Shown in pieces: positions 15,044 to 25,208 of a stretch of DNA of 51,976 nt. Under the pieces are notes generated by a model that did no database searches, was not told the DNA's origin, and saw only the letters and a list, made by a program, of their open reading frames with translations. The position numbers were made by a program, and so were the translations under genes. The stretch comes from Myxococcales bacterium (GTDB lineage Bacteria > Myxococcota_A > Polyangia > Palsa-1104 > JAEUJZ01). Each line of letters opens with the position of its first letter. Positions within the stretch are counted from its first letter, which is position 1. The DNA is taken from contig JAEUJZ010000089.1 of assembly GCA_016794505.1 (NCBI GenBank), positions 1 through 51,976 of the forward strand, written 5' to 3'.

Positions 15044-17761
15044 TCAGGCCTCCACGGTACGCCCTCGCAAGAGCGGCCGTCCAATCACTTTGGCCAGTTC
15101 GATGAGCGGCAGGATGCTGGCGGAAAGGACCACAACGATCAGCCAATCTGCCGCCGAGAGCGGAAAGGTGTGAAAGACCGGACGAAGCGCGGGCACGGCC
15201 GATGAGAGCAGGTGAAGGCTGGCCGACAGCAGGCACGCACCGACGAGAGCCAGCGGCAGAAGAGGCCGCTGTGCGAACAACGAGCGGTCGCGGGAGCGGC
15301 AGTTCCACGCATGGAACAGCGGACCAAACCCCAGCACTGCGAACGCCATCGCACGCGACCACTGCGGATCTACCGCACCGTCGAGCCAGGGACGGACATA
15401 CAGCATCAACGCAAGCCCGCCCATGGTGACTCCGGCCAGCAAGATGCCCGCATAGTCGAGGGTTTGAAAGAGTCCGGCGGTGGTGCGGCGCGGCGGTGTC
15501 TGCATCTGCGCGGGGTCAGGGGGCTCGATGCCCAGCGCCAGTGCCGGCAGCCCGTTGGTCACGAGGTTGATGCAGAGGATCATGAGCGGGGTGAGCGGTA
15601 AGCAACCCTGGTGGAACGTCGCGCCGAAGACAGCCAGCGCCAGCGCGACGTTGGAGGACAGCAGATAGACGATGAACTTCTGGATGTTGTGGTAGATGGC
15701 CCGCCCTTCGCGGATGCCGGAGACGATGGTGGCAAAGTTGTCATCGGTCAGGACGACGGCTGCGGCCTGACGCGCGACCTCCGTTCCGCCGCGTCCCATC
15801 GCTATGCCGACGTGCGCCTCATGCAGCGCCGGAGCGTCATTCACCCCATCGCCCGTCATGGCGACAACGTGCCCGCTGCGCTGGAAGGCGTGGACGATGC
15901 GCAGTTTCTGCTCGGCGGTCGTGCGCGCAAAGACGCGGACGCGGGCGCAGCACTCGCGCAGTTCATCATCGGCAAGGTGAGTGAGGTCCGTGCCGGTCAG
16001 GGTCTCCTCGCCTTCTCGCAGAAGGCCGATCTCGCGGGCGATGGCCGCAGCGGTCTTTGGATGATCGCCGGTGATCATGACGACGGCGACACCAGCCCGG
16101 TGACACGCGGCGATGGCCTCCGTCACGCCCTCGCGCGGCGGGTCGATCATGCCGATGAGTCCCAGGAAGGTGAGGCCCGCCTCATCGATCGTATCGCCGG
16201 TCTGCCGCTTGCTGGCGAACGCGAGGACGCGCAGCGCGCTCTCGCTCATCCGATCGACCTCGGCCAGGATTGATTTTCGATCCGCCTCGGACATCGGACG
16301 CTCGCCGTCGGCGTTGAGCAGCGCCGTGCAGCAAGGAAGCACCGTCTCCGCGCTGCCTTTGAGATGCACCATGCGGCTGCCATCGGCTACGCCTGCCAGG
16401 ACAGCCATGCGCTTGCGCTCCGAGTCGAAGGGGATCTCAGCAAGCCGTGGTCGCTCCGAACGCAAGCTGTCTGGATCAAGACCGCCCCGCGAGGCTGCCG
16501 TCAGAAGCGCGCCCTCCGTCGGGTCGCCTTGCAACGTCTCCGCACCGGTCTTCGGGTCGGTCACAAACCGTGCGTCGTTGCATAGGACCGCGGTGAGGAG
16601 CAGTTCGCGCACTGGAGCAGACGATGCAGCGCCGACTTCATTACGTGCGTCGGCTGCGTAGAGGACGCGCACTGTCATGCGGTTCTGCGTCAGAGTTCCG
16701 GTCTTGTCAGAGCAGATCACGCTCGTAGCGCCCAGCGCCTCGACGGCGGGCAGACGACGGACAATGACGCCACGCTTGGCCATCCGTTGCGTTCCAATTG
16801 CGAGCGCGATGGCAGTGATGGCCGGCAGCCCTTCGGGGATGAGCGCGACGGCGAAGCTCACAGCCTGAAGAAGCGCGCCGCTCCAGGTGTCTCCGCCCTT
16901 GGTGACGCCCCACCCGAACAGCAGCGCGCTCACCACGACGCAGACCCACAGCACGCGGCGGCCGAAGACCCGCAGCGTCGCTTCGAGCGGTGTCTCTTCT
17001 GATTGGGTCGTGCCTAGCGCCGTCGCGATGCGGCCCAGCTCAGTCTGCGCGCCGGTCGATATGATCAGCGCTTGTCCCTTCCCGTGTACAACGAGCGTTC
17101 CGAGGTAGGCCATGGTGACGCGCTCGGCGAGCGGCACATCCGGCGCAAGCGAGCGGTCGGCGTCCTTGTCCACAGCCGCGCTCTCGCCGGTAAGAGGCGA
17201 CTCATCGATGCGCAGAGCCGTCGCTGTGACAAGGCGAGCATCTGCCGGCACGGCATCTCCCTCTGCCAACGCGATGACATCGCCAGGAACCAGCATCACC
17301 GCGGGGATCTCCGTGGTTACACCGGCACGCAGCACGCGGGCGCGGGGTACCGACATGCTGTCTAGCGCCCGCAGCGCCGACTCCGCGCGGCGCTCCTGAA
17401 AGAAGCCGAGCAGCGCGTTTAGAAGGACGATGAGGAGGATGGCCAGCGCGTCACCGAACCGCGAGAGAACCGAGCCGCTGCGCTCCATCGCCCCGATAAC
17501 CGTGGCGACGGTTGCCGCCGCGATGAGGACCAGCACCAGCGGGCTATGGAACTGGCGCAGGAAGCGCCGGATCTCGCTCTCTCGCGGCGGCGCGGGTAGC
17601 CGGTTCTCACCGAAACGACTCCGGCGGCTTTGCACTTCTGCATCGGAAAGCCCCACGGCCGGATCGACACCTAACGACTCGCGCAGGGTGCTGATTGCAA
17701 TTGAGTGAGCACTGCGCGAAAGCTCATCGTCCTTGAGTACGTGAGCAGGGTCCGTGTTCAT
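15044..17761 (-). CDS. P2-type (SERCA-like) cation-transporting ATPase
   Basis: A 905-residue P-type ATPase: N-terminal cation-ATPase domain (GLSDAEVQSRRSRFGENRL), actuator TGES loop (DESPLTGESAAVDKD), M4 motif PEGLP, phosphorylation site CSDKTGTLTQNRMT, hinge MTGDGVNDAPAL, and four C-terminal helices. PEGLP and the lack of a CPC motif mark it as P2 type (Ca or similar), not a P1B copper/zinc pump. ATG 17761 overlaps the stop of cusA (ATGA); the longer frame to 17857 lies inside cusA. It is the last gene of the six-gene cus operon, an unusual partner for a Cu/Ag RND system. Its transported ion cannot be read from the sequence. Confidence 0.9.
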   Translation of the reverse strand: MNTDPAHVLKDDELSRSAHSIAISTLRESLGVDPAVGLSDAEVQSRRSRFGENRLPAPPRESEIRRFLRQFHSPLVLVLIAAATVATVIGAMERSGSVLSRFGDALAILLIVLLNALLGFFQERRAESALRALDSMSVPRARVLRAGVTTEIPAVMLVPGDVIALAEGDAVPADARLVTATALRIDESPLTGESAAVDKDADRSLAPDVPLAERVTMAYLGTLVVHGKGQALIISTGAQTELGRIATALGTTQSEETPLEATLRVFGRRVLWVCVVVSALLFGWGVTKGGDTWSGALLQAVSFAVALIPEGLPAITAIALAIGTQRMAKRGVIVRRLPAVEALGATSVICSDKTGTLTQNRMTVRVLYAADARNEVGAASSAPVRELLLTAVLCNDARFVTDPKTGAETLQGDPTEGALLTAASRGGLDPDSLRSERPRLAEIPFDSERKRMAVLAGVADGSRMVHLKGSAETVLPCCTALLNADGERPMSEADRKSILAEVDRMSESALRVLAFASKRQTGDTIDEAGLTFLGLIGMIDPPREGVTEAIAACHRAGVAVVMITGDHPKTAAAIAREIGLLREGEETLTGTDLTHLADDELRECCARVRVFARTTAEQKLRIVHAFQRSGHVVAMTGDGVNDAPALHEAHVGIAMGRGGTEVARQAAAVVLTDDNFATIVSGIREGRAIYHNIQKFIVYLLSSNVALALAVFGATFHQGCLPLTPLMILCINLVTNGLPALALGIEPPDPAQMQTPPRRTTAGLFQTLDYAGILLAGVTMGGLALMLYVRPWLDGAVDPQWSRAMAFAVLGFGPLFHAWNCRSRDRSLFAQRPLLPLALVGACLLSASLHLLSSAVPALRPVFHTFPLSAADWLIVVVLSASILPLIELAKVIGRPLLRGRTVEA

Positions 17762-20700
17762 GATTTCACCTCCGCAAGCTGGAAGCTGCGCCACACCACG
17801 TAGACGGCCGGGACGACGAACAGCGTCAGGATCGTCAGCGACACCAGGCCCCCCCACATTGGCGCGGCGATGCGCTTGGCGACATCGGAGCCCACGCCCT
17901 TATCGAGCAGGATAGGGAGCAGGCCGAACACGTTCGACATGACGGTCATCAGCAGTGGGCGCACGCGCTTCGAGCCAGCTTCTAGCGAACGGTCGAGGAG
18001 ATCGCCGACGGTTCGGATGGTCCCCTTCCGCCTGCCCTCGTTCCATTCATCGTCGAGATAGACGACCATGACACTGGCCGTCTCTGCGGCGACGCCCAGC
18101 AGCGCGATCATCCCGACCCAGACCGCGATGGATGTGTTGAAGTGCGCGAAGTAGAGCGTCCAGATCGCTCCGACCGCGGAGAACGGCACGCCCGTCATGA
18201 CGATGAGCGCCTGTGCCGCACCCTTGAAGTTGATGTAGAGGATGAAGAACACGATCGCGATCGTGAGCGGCAGCAGCCAGGCCATGCGCGCCCGCACACG
18301 TTCGAGGAGTTCGTACTGTCCAGTCCACTTGAGGAAGTAGCCGGGCGGCAGTTTCACCTCGCGCGCGACCGTCTGTTTGCCGGTGCTGACGTAGCCGCCC
18401 ACATCGCTGGTATCGATATCGACGTAGATCCAGCCCGTGAGCGATCCCATCTCGCTCTTGATCATCGGCGGCCCCATCACCGTCTCCACGCGGGCGAGCT
18501 GGCCGAGCGGAACGAAGGACGCGGCCTGGCTACCACCTCCACCCATACGCGCCGGCGTGCCCATCCCTCCACCAGACATCTCCGCCCCTCCCATCGCTGC
18601 ATCGCCGCCCGGCGCCATGCCGCCGCCCATCCCGCCGGCTGGCGCGATACCCGGCGAGGGACTGCCAACGCTCATGCTGGACGCTGAACCCGCGGGAGTC
18701 ACGGGCAACGGACGCGCCGAGAGCGGCGCAATGGGAACCAGCACATCGCGGATCGCCTCCAGGTTATCGCGCAGTTCGCGCGGATAGCGGACGTTGATGC
18801 GGTAGCGCTCGCGGCCTTCGTAGGTGGTCGAGACATCCATGCCGCCAATCGTGCTCTCGACGACATCGAGCACTTGTCGCACCGTCAGGCCGTATCGCGC
18901 GATGGCTTCTCGGTTCGGCGTCACATCCAAGAAGAACCCGCCGATTTCGCGCTCCGCATACACGCTCCGCGTATTGGGCAGGCCGCGCAGCGTCCTCTCT
19001 AGTTGATCGTTGATCTCGACGATGACCTTTAGGTCGGGACCGAAGACCTTGACGCCTATAGGCGTTCGGATTCCGGTCGAGAGCATGTCGATACGCGCCT
19101 TGATCGGCATGGTCCACGCGCCCTGAACGCCGGGTAATTTGGTCCTTTCATCTAGCTCTGCGACCAGGCTTTCCACCGTCAGGCCCTTCCGCCATTTTTC
19201 GCGGGGCTTCAGGTGCACGATCGTCTCGAACATGGACAGCGGCGCCGGGTCTAGCGCCGTCTCGGCGCGGCCCGTCTTGCCGAAGACCCGCTCGACCTCG
19301 GGGACCTTCTGCATCTGCTGGTTTTGCCACGTAAGGAGCCGCTTCGCCTCGGCGACCGAGATACCCGGAACGGTGATGGGCATGTAAAGCAGGTCTTCCT
19401 CGTAGAGCGGCGGCATGAACTCGGAGCCGAGGCGCAAGAACGGGTACGCGGTCGCAGCGGTGATGGCGATGACGACCGCGATCACCACCCACCTGCCCCG
19501 CAGACAGGCGCGCAACATCGGGCGGTATGCAGCGATGCAGACGCGATTGATGGGGTTCTGTTCCTCCGACCGAATCCTGCCCTTGAGGAACATCACCATC
19601 AGCGCCGGAACCAGCGTAACGGCGAAAACGGACGCGAAGGCCATGGAAAACGTCTTCGCGTATGCCAGGGGCCGGAACAATCGCCCCTCTTCGCCTTGCA
19701 GAGCGAACACCGGAAGGAACGCGATCGTCAGCACCAGGAGCGCGCCGAACATCGACGGGCCAAGCTCACGCGCTGACGCGATGACCAGTTCCTTGCGATC
19801 GATCTTCTCCCCGGTGGACTCCGCCTCAGCGATCTTCTTGTGCGCGTTCTCGACGAGAACGCAGGCCGAATCCACCATGTCGCCAAGCGCCAGGATCACA
19901 CCAGCGAGCGACATGATGTTGACGCTGATGTCCAGGTAGTAGAAAGCGACGAACGTGGCCGCCGTCGCGACGGGTAGCGCAATCGCCGCGACCAGCGCTG
20001 ATCGGAAGTGGAACAAGAAGACGGCGATGACCAGGACAACGACGGCGATAATTTGCAGCAGGTTGCTGGTGAGCGTCGCGACCGAATCCATGATGAGATG
20101 GCTGCGGTCATAGACCGGAACGACCTTGACGCCCTTCGGCAAGGAGGACTGCACCTCTGCGAGCTTGGCCTTGACGCGCTTGATGACGTTGAGGGCGTTC
20201 TCACCCGAGCGCATGACGACGATGCCACCGACCACTTCCCCCCTTCCGTCCAGATCGACAAGGCCGCGCCGGATGTTCCCGCCCACGGTCACGTCCGCCA
20301 CGTCTCGAATCCGAATCGGTGTTCCGCGTGCGTCGGTCGCGACGACCGCCAGTTCGATGTCCTGTTTGTTCGTGACGTAGCCGCGTCCGCGGAGCGCATA
20401 CTCGTGCTGCGCCATCTCGATGACGCGACCGCCGACCTCATCGTTGGCACCTCGCACGGCGGCGGCGACCTCACCGACAGAGACGTTGCGCGCCTTCATC
20501 TTCGTGGGATCGACCTGGACCTGATACTCCTTCTCGAACCCGCCTACGCTCGCCACCTCGGCGACCCCTTCAAGTCCCTGCAACCAATAACGCAAGTACC
20601 AGTCCTGGAACGAGCGCAGCTCCTGCAAGTTGTGAGTGCCGCTCTCATCGACGAGCGCGTACTGATAGACCCAGCCAACGCTGGTGGCGTCGGGGCCAAT

Positions 20701-21123
20701 CTGCGGCGTCACGCCTGGCGGCAGCTTGTTCTGAACTTTCGCCAGATACTCGACGACGCGCGAGCGGGCCCAATAAAGATCCGTGCCGTCCTGAAAGATC
20801 ACGTAGACGAAGGACATCCCGAACATCGTGAAGCCGCGGACGAGCTTGACGCGCGGAGCGCCCAGAAACGTCGTGGTGATCGGGTACGTCACTTGATCTT
20901 CGATGAGCGTTGGGCTGCGCCCCATCCACTCGGTGGCCACGATGACCTGGACATCCGAGAGGTCTGGCAGCGCATCAAGCTGCGAGCGCTGAGCACACAC
21001 CATGCCCCAGGTGGTGAGCGCGGCGGCGGCGAGGAATACCATGAAGCGATGCCGCCCGGAAAAGTCGATGATCTGCGCAATGAGGCCGAGCTTCGGCCCG
21101 CTTTCGGTCGACTCAGTGAGCAT
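17758..21123 (-). CDS. cusA: CusA-like Cu(I)/Ag(I) RND pump with a Gly/Met-rich insertion
   Basis: A 1121-residue RND pump of the monovalent HME4 class. The helix-4 motif is GDMVDSACVLVENAHKK (near residue 415). All three Met of the CusA substrate site are present: LLYM581, PLSM631 and RIDM680. Between VRYPRELRDNLEAI and VPLGQLARV, where homologues have only a few residues, there is a stretch of about 65 residues (bases 18525-18715) rich in Gly, Ala and seven Met. ATG 21123 has GGGAGG upstream and is preferred to the GTG at 21129. It starts 11 bases inside the end of cusB and overlaps the ATPase gene downstream. Confidence 0.93.
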   Translation of the reverse strand: MLTESTESGPKLGLIAQIIDFSGRHRFMVFLAAAALTTWGMVCAQRSQLDALPDLSDVQVIVATEWMGRSPTLIEDQVTYPITTTFLGAPRVKLVRGFTMFGMSFVYVIFQDGTDLYWARSRVVEYLAKVQNKLPPGVTPQIGPDATSVGWVYQYALVDESGTHNLQELRSFQDWYLRYWLQGLEGVAEVASVGGFEKEYQVQVDPTKMKARNVSVGEVAAAVRGANDEVGGRVIEMAQHEYALRGRGYVTNKQDIELAVVATDARGTPIRIRDVADVTVGGNIRRGLVDLDGRGEVVGGIVVMRSGENALNVIKRVKAKLAEVQSSLPKGVKVVPVYDRSHLIMDSVATLTSNLLQIIAVVVLVIAVFLFHFRSALVAAIALPVATAATFVAFYYLDISVNIMSLAGVILALGDMVDSACVLVENAHKKIAEAESTGEKIDRKELVIASARELGPSMFGALLVLTIAFLPVFALQGEEGRLFRPLAYAKTFSMAFASVFAVTLVPALMVMFLKGRIRSEEQNPINRVCIAAYRPMLRACLRGRWVVIAVVIAITAATAYPFLRLGSEFMPPLYEEDLLYMPITVPGISVAEAKRLLTWQNQQMQKVPEVERVFGKTGRAETALDPAPLSMFETIVHLKPREKWRKGLTVESLVAELDERTKLPGVQGAWTMPIKARIDMLSTGIRTPIGVKVFGPDLKVIVEINDQLERTLRGLPNTRSVYAEREIGGFFLDVTPNREAIARYGLTVRQVLDVVESTIGGMDVSTTYEGRERYRINVRYPRELRDNLEAIRDVLVPIAPLSARPLPVTPAGSASSMSVGSPSPGIAPAGGMGGGMAPGGDAAMGGAEMSGGGMGTPARMGGGGSQAASFVPLGQLARVETVMGPPMIKSEMGSLTGWIYVDIDTSDVGGYVSTGKQTVAREVKLPPGYFLKWTGQYELLERVRARMAWLLPLTIAIVFFILYINFKGAAQALIVMTGVPFSAVGAIWTLYFAHFNTSIAVWVGMIALLGVAAETASVMVVYLDDEWNEGRRKGTIRTVGDLLDRSLEAGSKRVRPLLMTVMSNVFGLLPILLDKGVGSDVAKRIAAPMWGGLVSLTILTLFVVPAVYVVWRSFQLAEVKS

Positions 21124-22318
21124 GGCCACCTCCCGGCGCGCTGGTAGCGCGCAGCCGGCTCTCAGAGTCGAGAAGGAACTGCGCTCCGGTGGCGACCTTC
21201 TCCATGGCCTTCAGCCCTCGTTCGATACGGTAGCGGTCACCGACGAGTGGCCCGAGCGTAACCTCGCGCGGCTCGATGTGGACGGTCCCCTCTCCATGCA
21301 CAACGAACACAATCGAGCGCGCCCCGGTACGGATGACCGCGCTCTCGGGCACCGCCAGCCCTTCGCCGAGCGGCGCTTCCATCGTCACGTTGACGAATGC
21401 CCCCGGAAGTAGAAGACCCTGCGAATTTGGAAGAATGAAACGCACCTTGCGCGTCCGGCTTGGCTCGTCGATGGTCGGCGAGAGAAACGAAACGCTTGCA
21501 TCAAGCGATGCCTGTCGTCCTTCGATGGCGAGCTGCGCCTTGTCACCGATGTGCACGTAGGGAACATCGGTCTCGTACACGTCCGCCAGCACCCAAACAG
21601 TAGAGAGGTCTGACAGGGTGTAAAGCTCCACTGCTGGATCAACGGCCATGCCTTGCAGCGCTTGCTTGGCCACGACGGTTCCGGCGCGCGGCGCGAGGAG
21701 CGGAAACGTCCGGTTTACCTGGCGCGTCTTTTCCAGCCGCTCGATTTCTGTCTTGGGCACATCCCACAGCGAAAGGCGACGGCGCGCGGCGGTCAGCAGT
21801 GGATCGGATTCCGGTCGAGTGCTCGCACCTTCCAGGATCGAGAGATACTCCAGCTCGGCAGAGTAAATATCCTGGCTGTAGATGGAACAGAGCGGCTCTC
21901 CGGCACGTACCTTTTGCCCGACGAAGTTGATGAAGATGCGATCGATCCAGCCGCGCACTTTGACGTGTACGTGCGCGGTGCGCGTCTCATCGAGCACGAT
22001 CGTCCCGACCGTGCGGATGGTCCGTGTGAACTCCCGCTCTTCGACCAGTGCCGTCGAGAGGTGCAGGGCCGCTGCCTGCGCTGGCTCAATCGTTATCGGT
22101 GCGTATCCGGTCGGAGCCTGGGTATGGCCAGCGTGCGATGGGTGCCCTCCAGCTTGAGGTTCGTGTCCCTCAGTATGAGATGGGGCGCGCGAGCCCGCTG
22201 CGCGCTCTCCAGCGCTGGAAAAAGGCCAACCCTTACGCGCATACTGCACGCTCGCACCAGCGCCTACGACGCCGATGACGCCGAGGATCACGATCCACGT
22301 TTTTGCCATGGCTGTCAT
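21113..22318 (-). CDS. cusB: CusB-like periplasmic adaptor of the first Cus system
   Basis: A 401-residue membrane fusion protein with one N-terminal hydrophobic anchor (WIVILGVIGVVGAGAS). A His-rich linker follows (HTEGHEPQAGGHPSHAGH), then the CusB-type core (KVRGWIDRIFINFVGQKVRAG, YSQDIYSAELEYL, APRAGTVVAKQALQGMAVD) and a His-ending tail. The His-rich linker may bind metal. ATG 22318 overlaps the TolC stop (ATGA); an internal ATG at 22309 is possible. Confidence 0.9.
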   Translation of the reverse strand: MTAMAKTWIVILGVIGVVGAGASVQYARKGWPFSSAGERAAGSRAPSHTEGHEPQAGGHPSHAGHTQAPTGYAPITIEPAQAAALHLSTALVEEREFTRTIRTVGTIVLDETRTAHVHVKVRGWIDRIFINFVGQKVRAGEPLCSIYSQDIYSAELEYLSILEGASTRPESDPLLTAARRRLSLWDVPKTEIERLEKTRQVNRTFPLLAPRAGTVVAKQALQGMAVDPAVELYTLSDLSTVWVLADVYETDVPYVHIGDKAQLAIEGRQASLDASVSFLSPTIDEPSRTRKVRFILPNSQGLLLPGAFVNVTMEAPLGEGLAVPESAVIRTGARSIVFVVHGEGTVHIEPREVTLGPLVGDRYRIERGLKAMEKVATGAQFLLDSESRLRATSAPGGGHAH

Positions 22319-23586
22319 GGGTTTCCCTCCGCATTCGTTGAAACACCGACACCAACTGCCCGGCGCAGCCGTGCCCAGGCCAGCCCCAAGTTGACCTGGG
22401 CCATCACCTCAGCCATACGCGCTTCGAGTAGCGTCCTAAACGCCAGGAGCGAGCCGGCGAGTGGCACCTGCCCAGCAGCGTATCCAGCGAGCTGGCTTTG
22501 CGCTCCCTTTTGGCTGAGCGGCAAGACCTCGCGCTGAATGGCCCCGAGCCGCACCTGCGCGGCGGCCACCGCCTCGCGAGCGACCGCGGCCTCACCGGTG
22601 ATCATGACGCTCATCGCTTGCACGTCCGCGTCAGCCATCTGCACCATCGCCTGCGCCTCGGCGACACCAGCCCGCAGCCGGCCGCGCCACACCGGCAGGC
22701 TCACCCCCAGCATGAGCATCCAGCCCGCGCCATCGGCCATCGTATACGCGGGGCCGGTTCGCACGAACCCCATCGGGAAGAACATCGAGCGCATCACATC
22801 CACGTCGGCCCGCGCCCTCTGCTGCTCGGCACGCATCACCGAAAGCTCGGGCCGCCTACTGAGCGCCGTCTGCACAAGCGCGTTCGTCACGAGCGGCACC
22901 GTCACTGACTCTGCCGCAGCGAGCGGCGGGATCGGCGTGTCCTGGGGAAGCGCCAGCGCCGCCCGCAGCATCGCCTCTGCGCCGCGCAGCTCCGCATCGA
23001 GCGCCAGACGCTCGGCACGCAATCGCGCCTGCTCGCTCTGTGCTTGCAGCGCGTCACCCTGTGTGCCGCGTCCCGATGAGAAGCGGGCCATCGTCGCCGC
23101 CACGAGCTTCGCAGTCAGCGCGAGCTGATCATCGAGGACAACCGAGGTTCGCCGTCGCTCGTCGAGCATGAAAAAGGCTCGCACCGCGTCAAGTTCAACA
23201 TCCAGGCCGGTTCTCGCCTGCTCAGCACGCGCGCCGACTGCGCCAGCCTCGGCAGCCCGGCGACGATGACTGAGGATTCGCGACAATGGGAAGTCCTGCT
23301 GAAACTGAGCGCTCACGTCCGCGCCGTGGAAGGCGAAGGGAAGATGATCGACGGAGAACATGAGCATCGGATCGGGCGGGGCCGCGACCTGGGCGGGGCG
23401 TTGTGAAGCGGCAGTCGCCCGCGCCTGCGCGGCGAGGATCTCCGGCCGCCGCTGCCGTGCGAGACGCACGGCCTGCTCGACATTCAGAGGCGATGACAAG
23501 CCGACTGCTTCTTGCGCGCCTACAGAGGACGAAGAAAGCAGGCAGGCCGAGATGATGCCAGCCAGAAGGTGTGCCTTGGAGCTCAT
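22315..23586 (-). CDS. cusC: TolC-family outer-membrane protein of the first Cus system
   Basis: A 423-residue outer-membrane efflux protein. A signal peptide (LLAGIISACLLSSSSVGAQ) precedes two TolC repeats (VEQAVRLARQRRPEILAAQ, RPELSVMRAEQQRARADVD). The PPDPMLMFSVDHLPF segment and a QDFPLSRI stretch are typical of CusC-like channels. ATG 23586 overlaps the stop of the upstream phosphatase-superfamily gene. Met residues in the first repeat fit a monovalent-metal system. It would deliver Cu/Ag across the outer membrane. Confidence 0.88.
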   Translation of the reverse strand: MSSKAHLLAGIISACLLSSSSVGAQEAVGLSSPLNVEQAVRLARQRRPEILAAQARATAASQRPAQVAAPPDPMLMFSVDHLPFAFHGADVSAQFQQDFPLSRILSHRRRAAEAGAVGARAEQARTGLDVELDAVRAFFMLDERRRTSVVLDDQLALTAKLVAATMARFSSGRGTQGDALQAQSEQARLRAERLALDAELRGAEAMLRAALALPQDTPIPPLAAAESVTVPLVTNALVQTALSRRPELSVMRAEQQRARADVDVMRSMFFPMGFVRTGPAYTMADGAGWMLMLGVSLPVWRGRLRAGVAEAQAMVQMADADVQAMSVMITGEAAVAREAVAAAQVRLGAIQREVLPLSQKGAQSQLAGYAAGQVPLAGSLLAFRTLLEARMAEVMAQVNLGLAWARLRRAVGVGVSTNAEGNP

Positions 23587-25208
23587 GCTTGTTTTCTCAG
23601 TGACCTGGGAAGAAGAGTCGAGAGGGCGAGCACGGCGAGAAGGCCAGCAGCGTAGAACTCGATCGTCGAAAGAAACACGAGCAGAAAGCTCACGCGCGGA
23701 CTCTCCAGCCACGCGGGATCGTGCCCGGCTGCACCCACCGCCAGAATGTAGAGTCCCCATAGCAACAGCACGGTACTGGCCTGCTCCAGGTTGCGCTCTC
23801 GTCCGACCATGGGGAGACGCCTCACCAGAACGGCTGGAACCGCGGCAAGAAAGCCCATGGCGGCCGTCTCAGCGGTGAAACTGAAGGCACCTCTTGGAAC
23901 GCTCCAGGAGAGCGCGTAGCCCAGCGTGAAGTACATCCCGAGGAACAGCAGGACGTACGTAAGGATCGGAATCAGATCACGCGGCCTTGGGCGGAGCACG
24001 CCGCCTCGATAAGCGATGATCGAGACTCCGGCCATGAAGAGAAGGGGCAAGGCTGCCCAGGCGAGCCGCCGCATTTGTCGCTGTTTCATCAAAGCGGTGA
24101 ACTTCGCTTCTCGCTGCGTGCTCCGCTCCGCCAGCCGTTCCAGAGCTGGAACGATGGCCGCCGCCTTGCCAGCAGAAAGCGTGTCTGTGAGCTTCCGATC
24201 CTGGTCAACAATCTCGGCTCCAAGTGCTGCGTCACTGTGGGCGCGCTGCGCGAAGGCAGGGGCCAGCACGCGCGCCGCCCTATCGGGCATTAGATTGAAA
24301 CCGTCGAGCATCGGCACACCCAAGCCATCCCGCGGCGGCGCTATTCCAGCCAAGGCAGCGACCGTGGCAGCGACATCACGCATCGGTCGCTCCGGTAGCC
24401 GAACGCCTCTGCTAACGTGCGCGCCTACGGCCAAGAAGAACGCCGCCTGTACTTCGGGCTCGATGGCTCCATGTCCACCGCGCTTACGATGGCCGTGGTC
24501 CGAGAGAGCGATCAGCACATCCTGCTCAAGATCCAGTGCCTCGGACATCCGGCCAAGCAGCGCATCGCCCCTCTGTGCAGCCTCTGCATACTCGCCAGAG
24601 GCCGCGCCGTACCGGTGGCCTGCCTCGTCGATTTCCTCGAAGTGAACCCAGGCCATCTCGCGCGTAGGTGCGCGAGACAGCAAATGAGCGAGATCCATTT
24701 TCTGCTGGACCAAGAAGTCAGCGTTTTCTCGATCGAGCGCCTCGGTGAAGTGGCTCCAATTTGTGACGAAGGCGGGAAGACCTGCCCGTCTTGCGACATC
24801 GTACAGGCCATCGAGCGGAACGCCTGGCCTCCCTTCGTTGAGGCGCACGCCGCTAAGAACGGGCGGGACGCCCGTAACCATTGTCGTGAGATTGGGATAC
24901 GTGAAGGTTGGGAACTCGGAACGAAGGGTTCGCCGCACGCCACGCACCGAGAGGCGCCCTATGGTAGGCAGGCCGTCTGCTGCGTCCTCACGCAGACCGT
25001 CGAGGATCAGCACCCATACGCGCCGCGCCAGGACAGGCACCGCCGGCTCGGCCTGGCTCCAGGGTGCTGCCGGGTGATACAGCGTGTGGTTGGTATTGAG
25101 GCGGTCGAGGTAGCTGCGATGGCCGTAGTAGTGATTAGCCAGCATCAAGCTCACGCTGAGCAACGTAAGGACAAGCGCGACCGCGCGCCGAGACCGCTCT
25201 GGCGTCAT
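23583..25208 (-). CDS. Membrane-anchored alkaline-phosphatase-superfamily enzyme (phosphodiesterase or phosphoethanolamine-transferase like)
   Basis: A 541-residue protein with one N-terminal helix, a periplasmic catalytic domain and about five C-terminal helices. Metal-site motifs of the alkaline phosphatase superfamily are all visible: LILDGLRED (Asp), FPTFTYPNLTTMVTG (nucleophile Thr), FEEIDEAGHRYG (Asp, His) and LSDHGHRKRGGHG (Asp, His, His). The layout recalls type I phosphodiesterases and the GPI ethanolamine-phosphate transferase group. It lies between the LolA-like gene and TolC, both joined by ATGA overlaps, so it is truly part of the cus operon. It may modify an envelope lipid or glycan in response to metal; this is inference. 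Confidence 0.8.
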   Translation of the reverse strand: MTPERSRRAVALVLTLLSVSLMLANHYYGHRSYLDRLNTNHTLYHPAAPWSQAEPAVPVLARRVWVLILDGLREDAADGLPTIGRLSVRGVRRTLRSEFPTFTYPNLTTMVTGVPPVLSGVRLNEGRPGVPLDGLYDVARRAGLPAFVTNWSHFTEALDRENADFLVQQKMDLAHLLSRAPTREMAWVHFEEIDEAGHRYGAASGEYAEAAQRGDALLGRMSEALDLEQDVLIALSDHGHRKRGGHGAIEPEVQAAFFLAVGAHVSRGVRLPERPMRDVAATVAALAGIAPPRDGLGVPMLDGFNLMPDRAARVLAPAFAQRAHSDAALGAEIVDQDRKLTDTLSAGKAAAIVPALERLAERSTQREAKFTALMKQRQMRRLAWAALPLLFMAGVSIIAYRGGVLRPRPRDLIPILTYVLLFLGMYFTLGYALSWSVPRGAFSFTAETAAMGFLAAVPAVLVRRLPMVGRERNLEQASTVLLLWGLYILAVGAAGHDPAWLESPRVSFLLVFLSTIEFYAAGLLAVLALSTLLPRSLRKQA

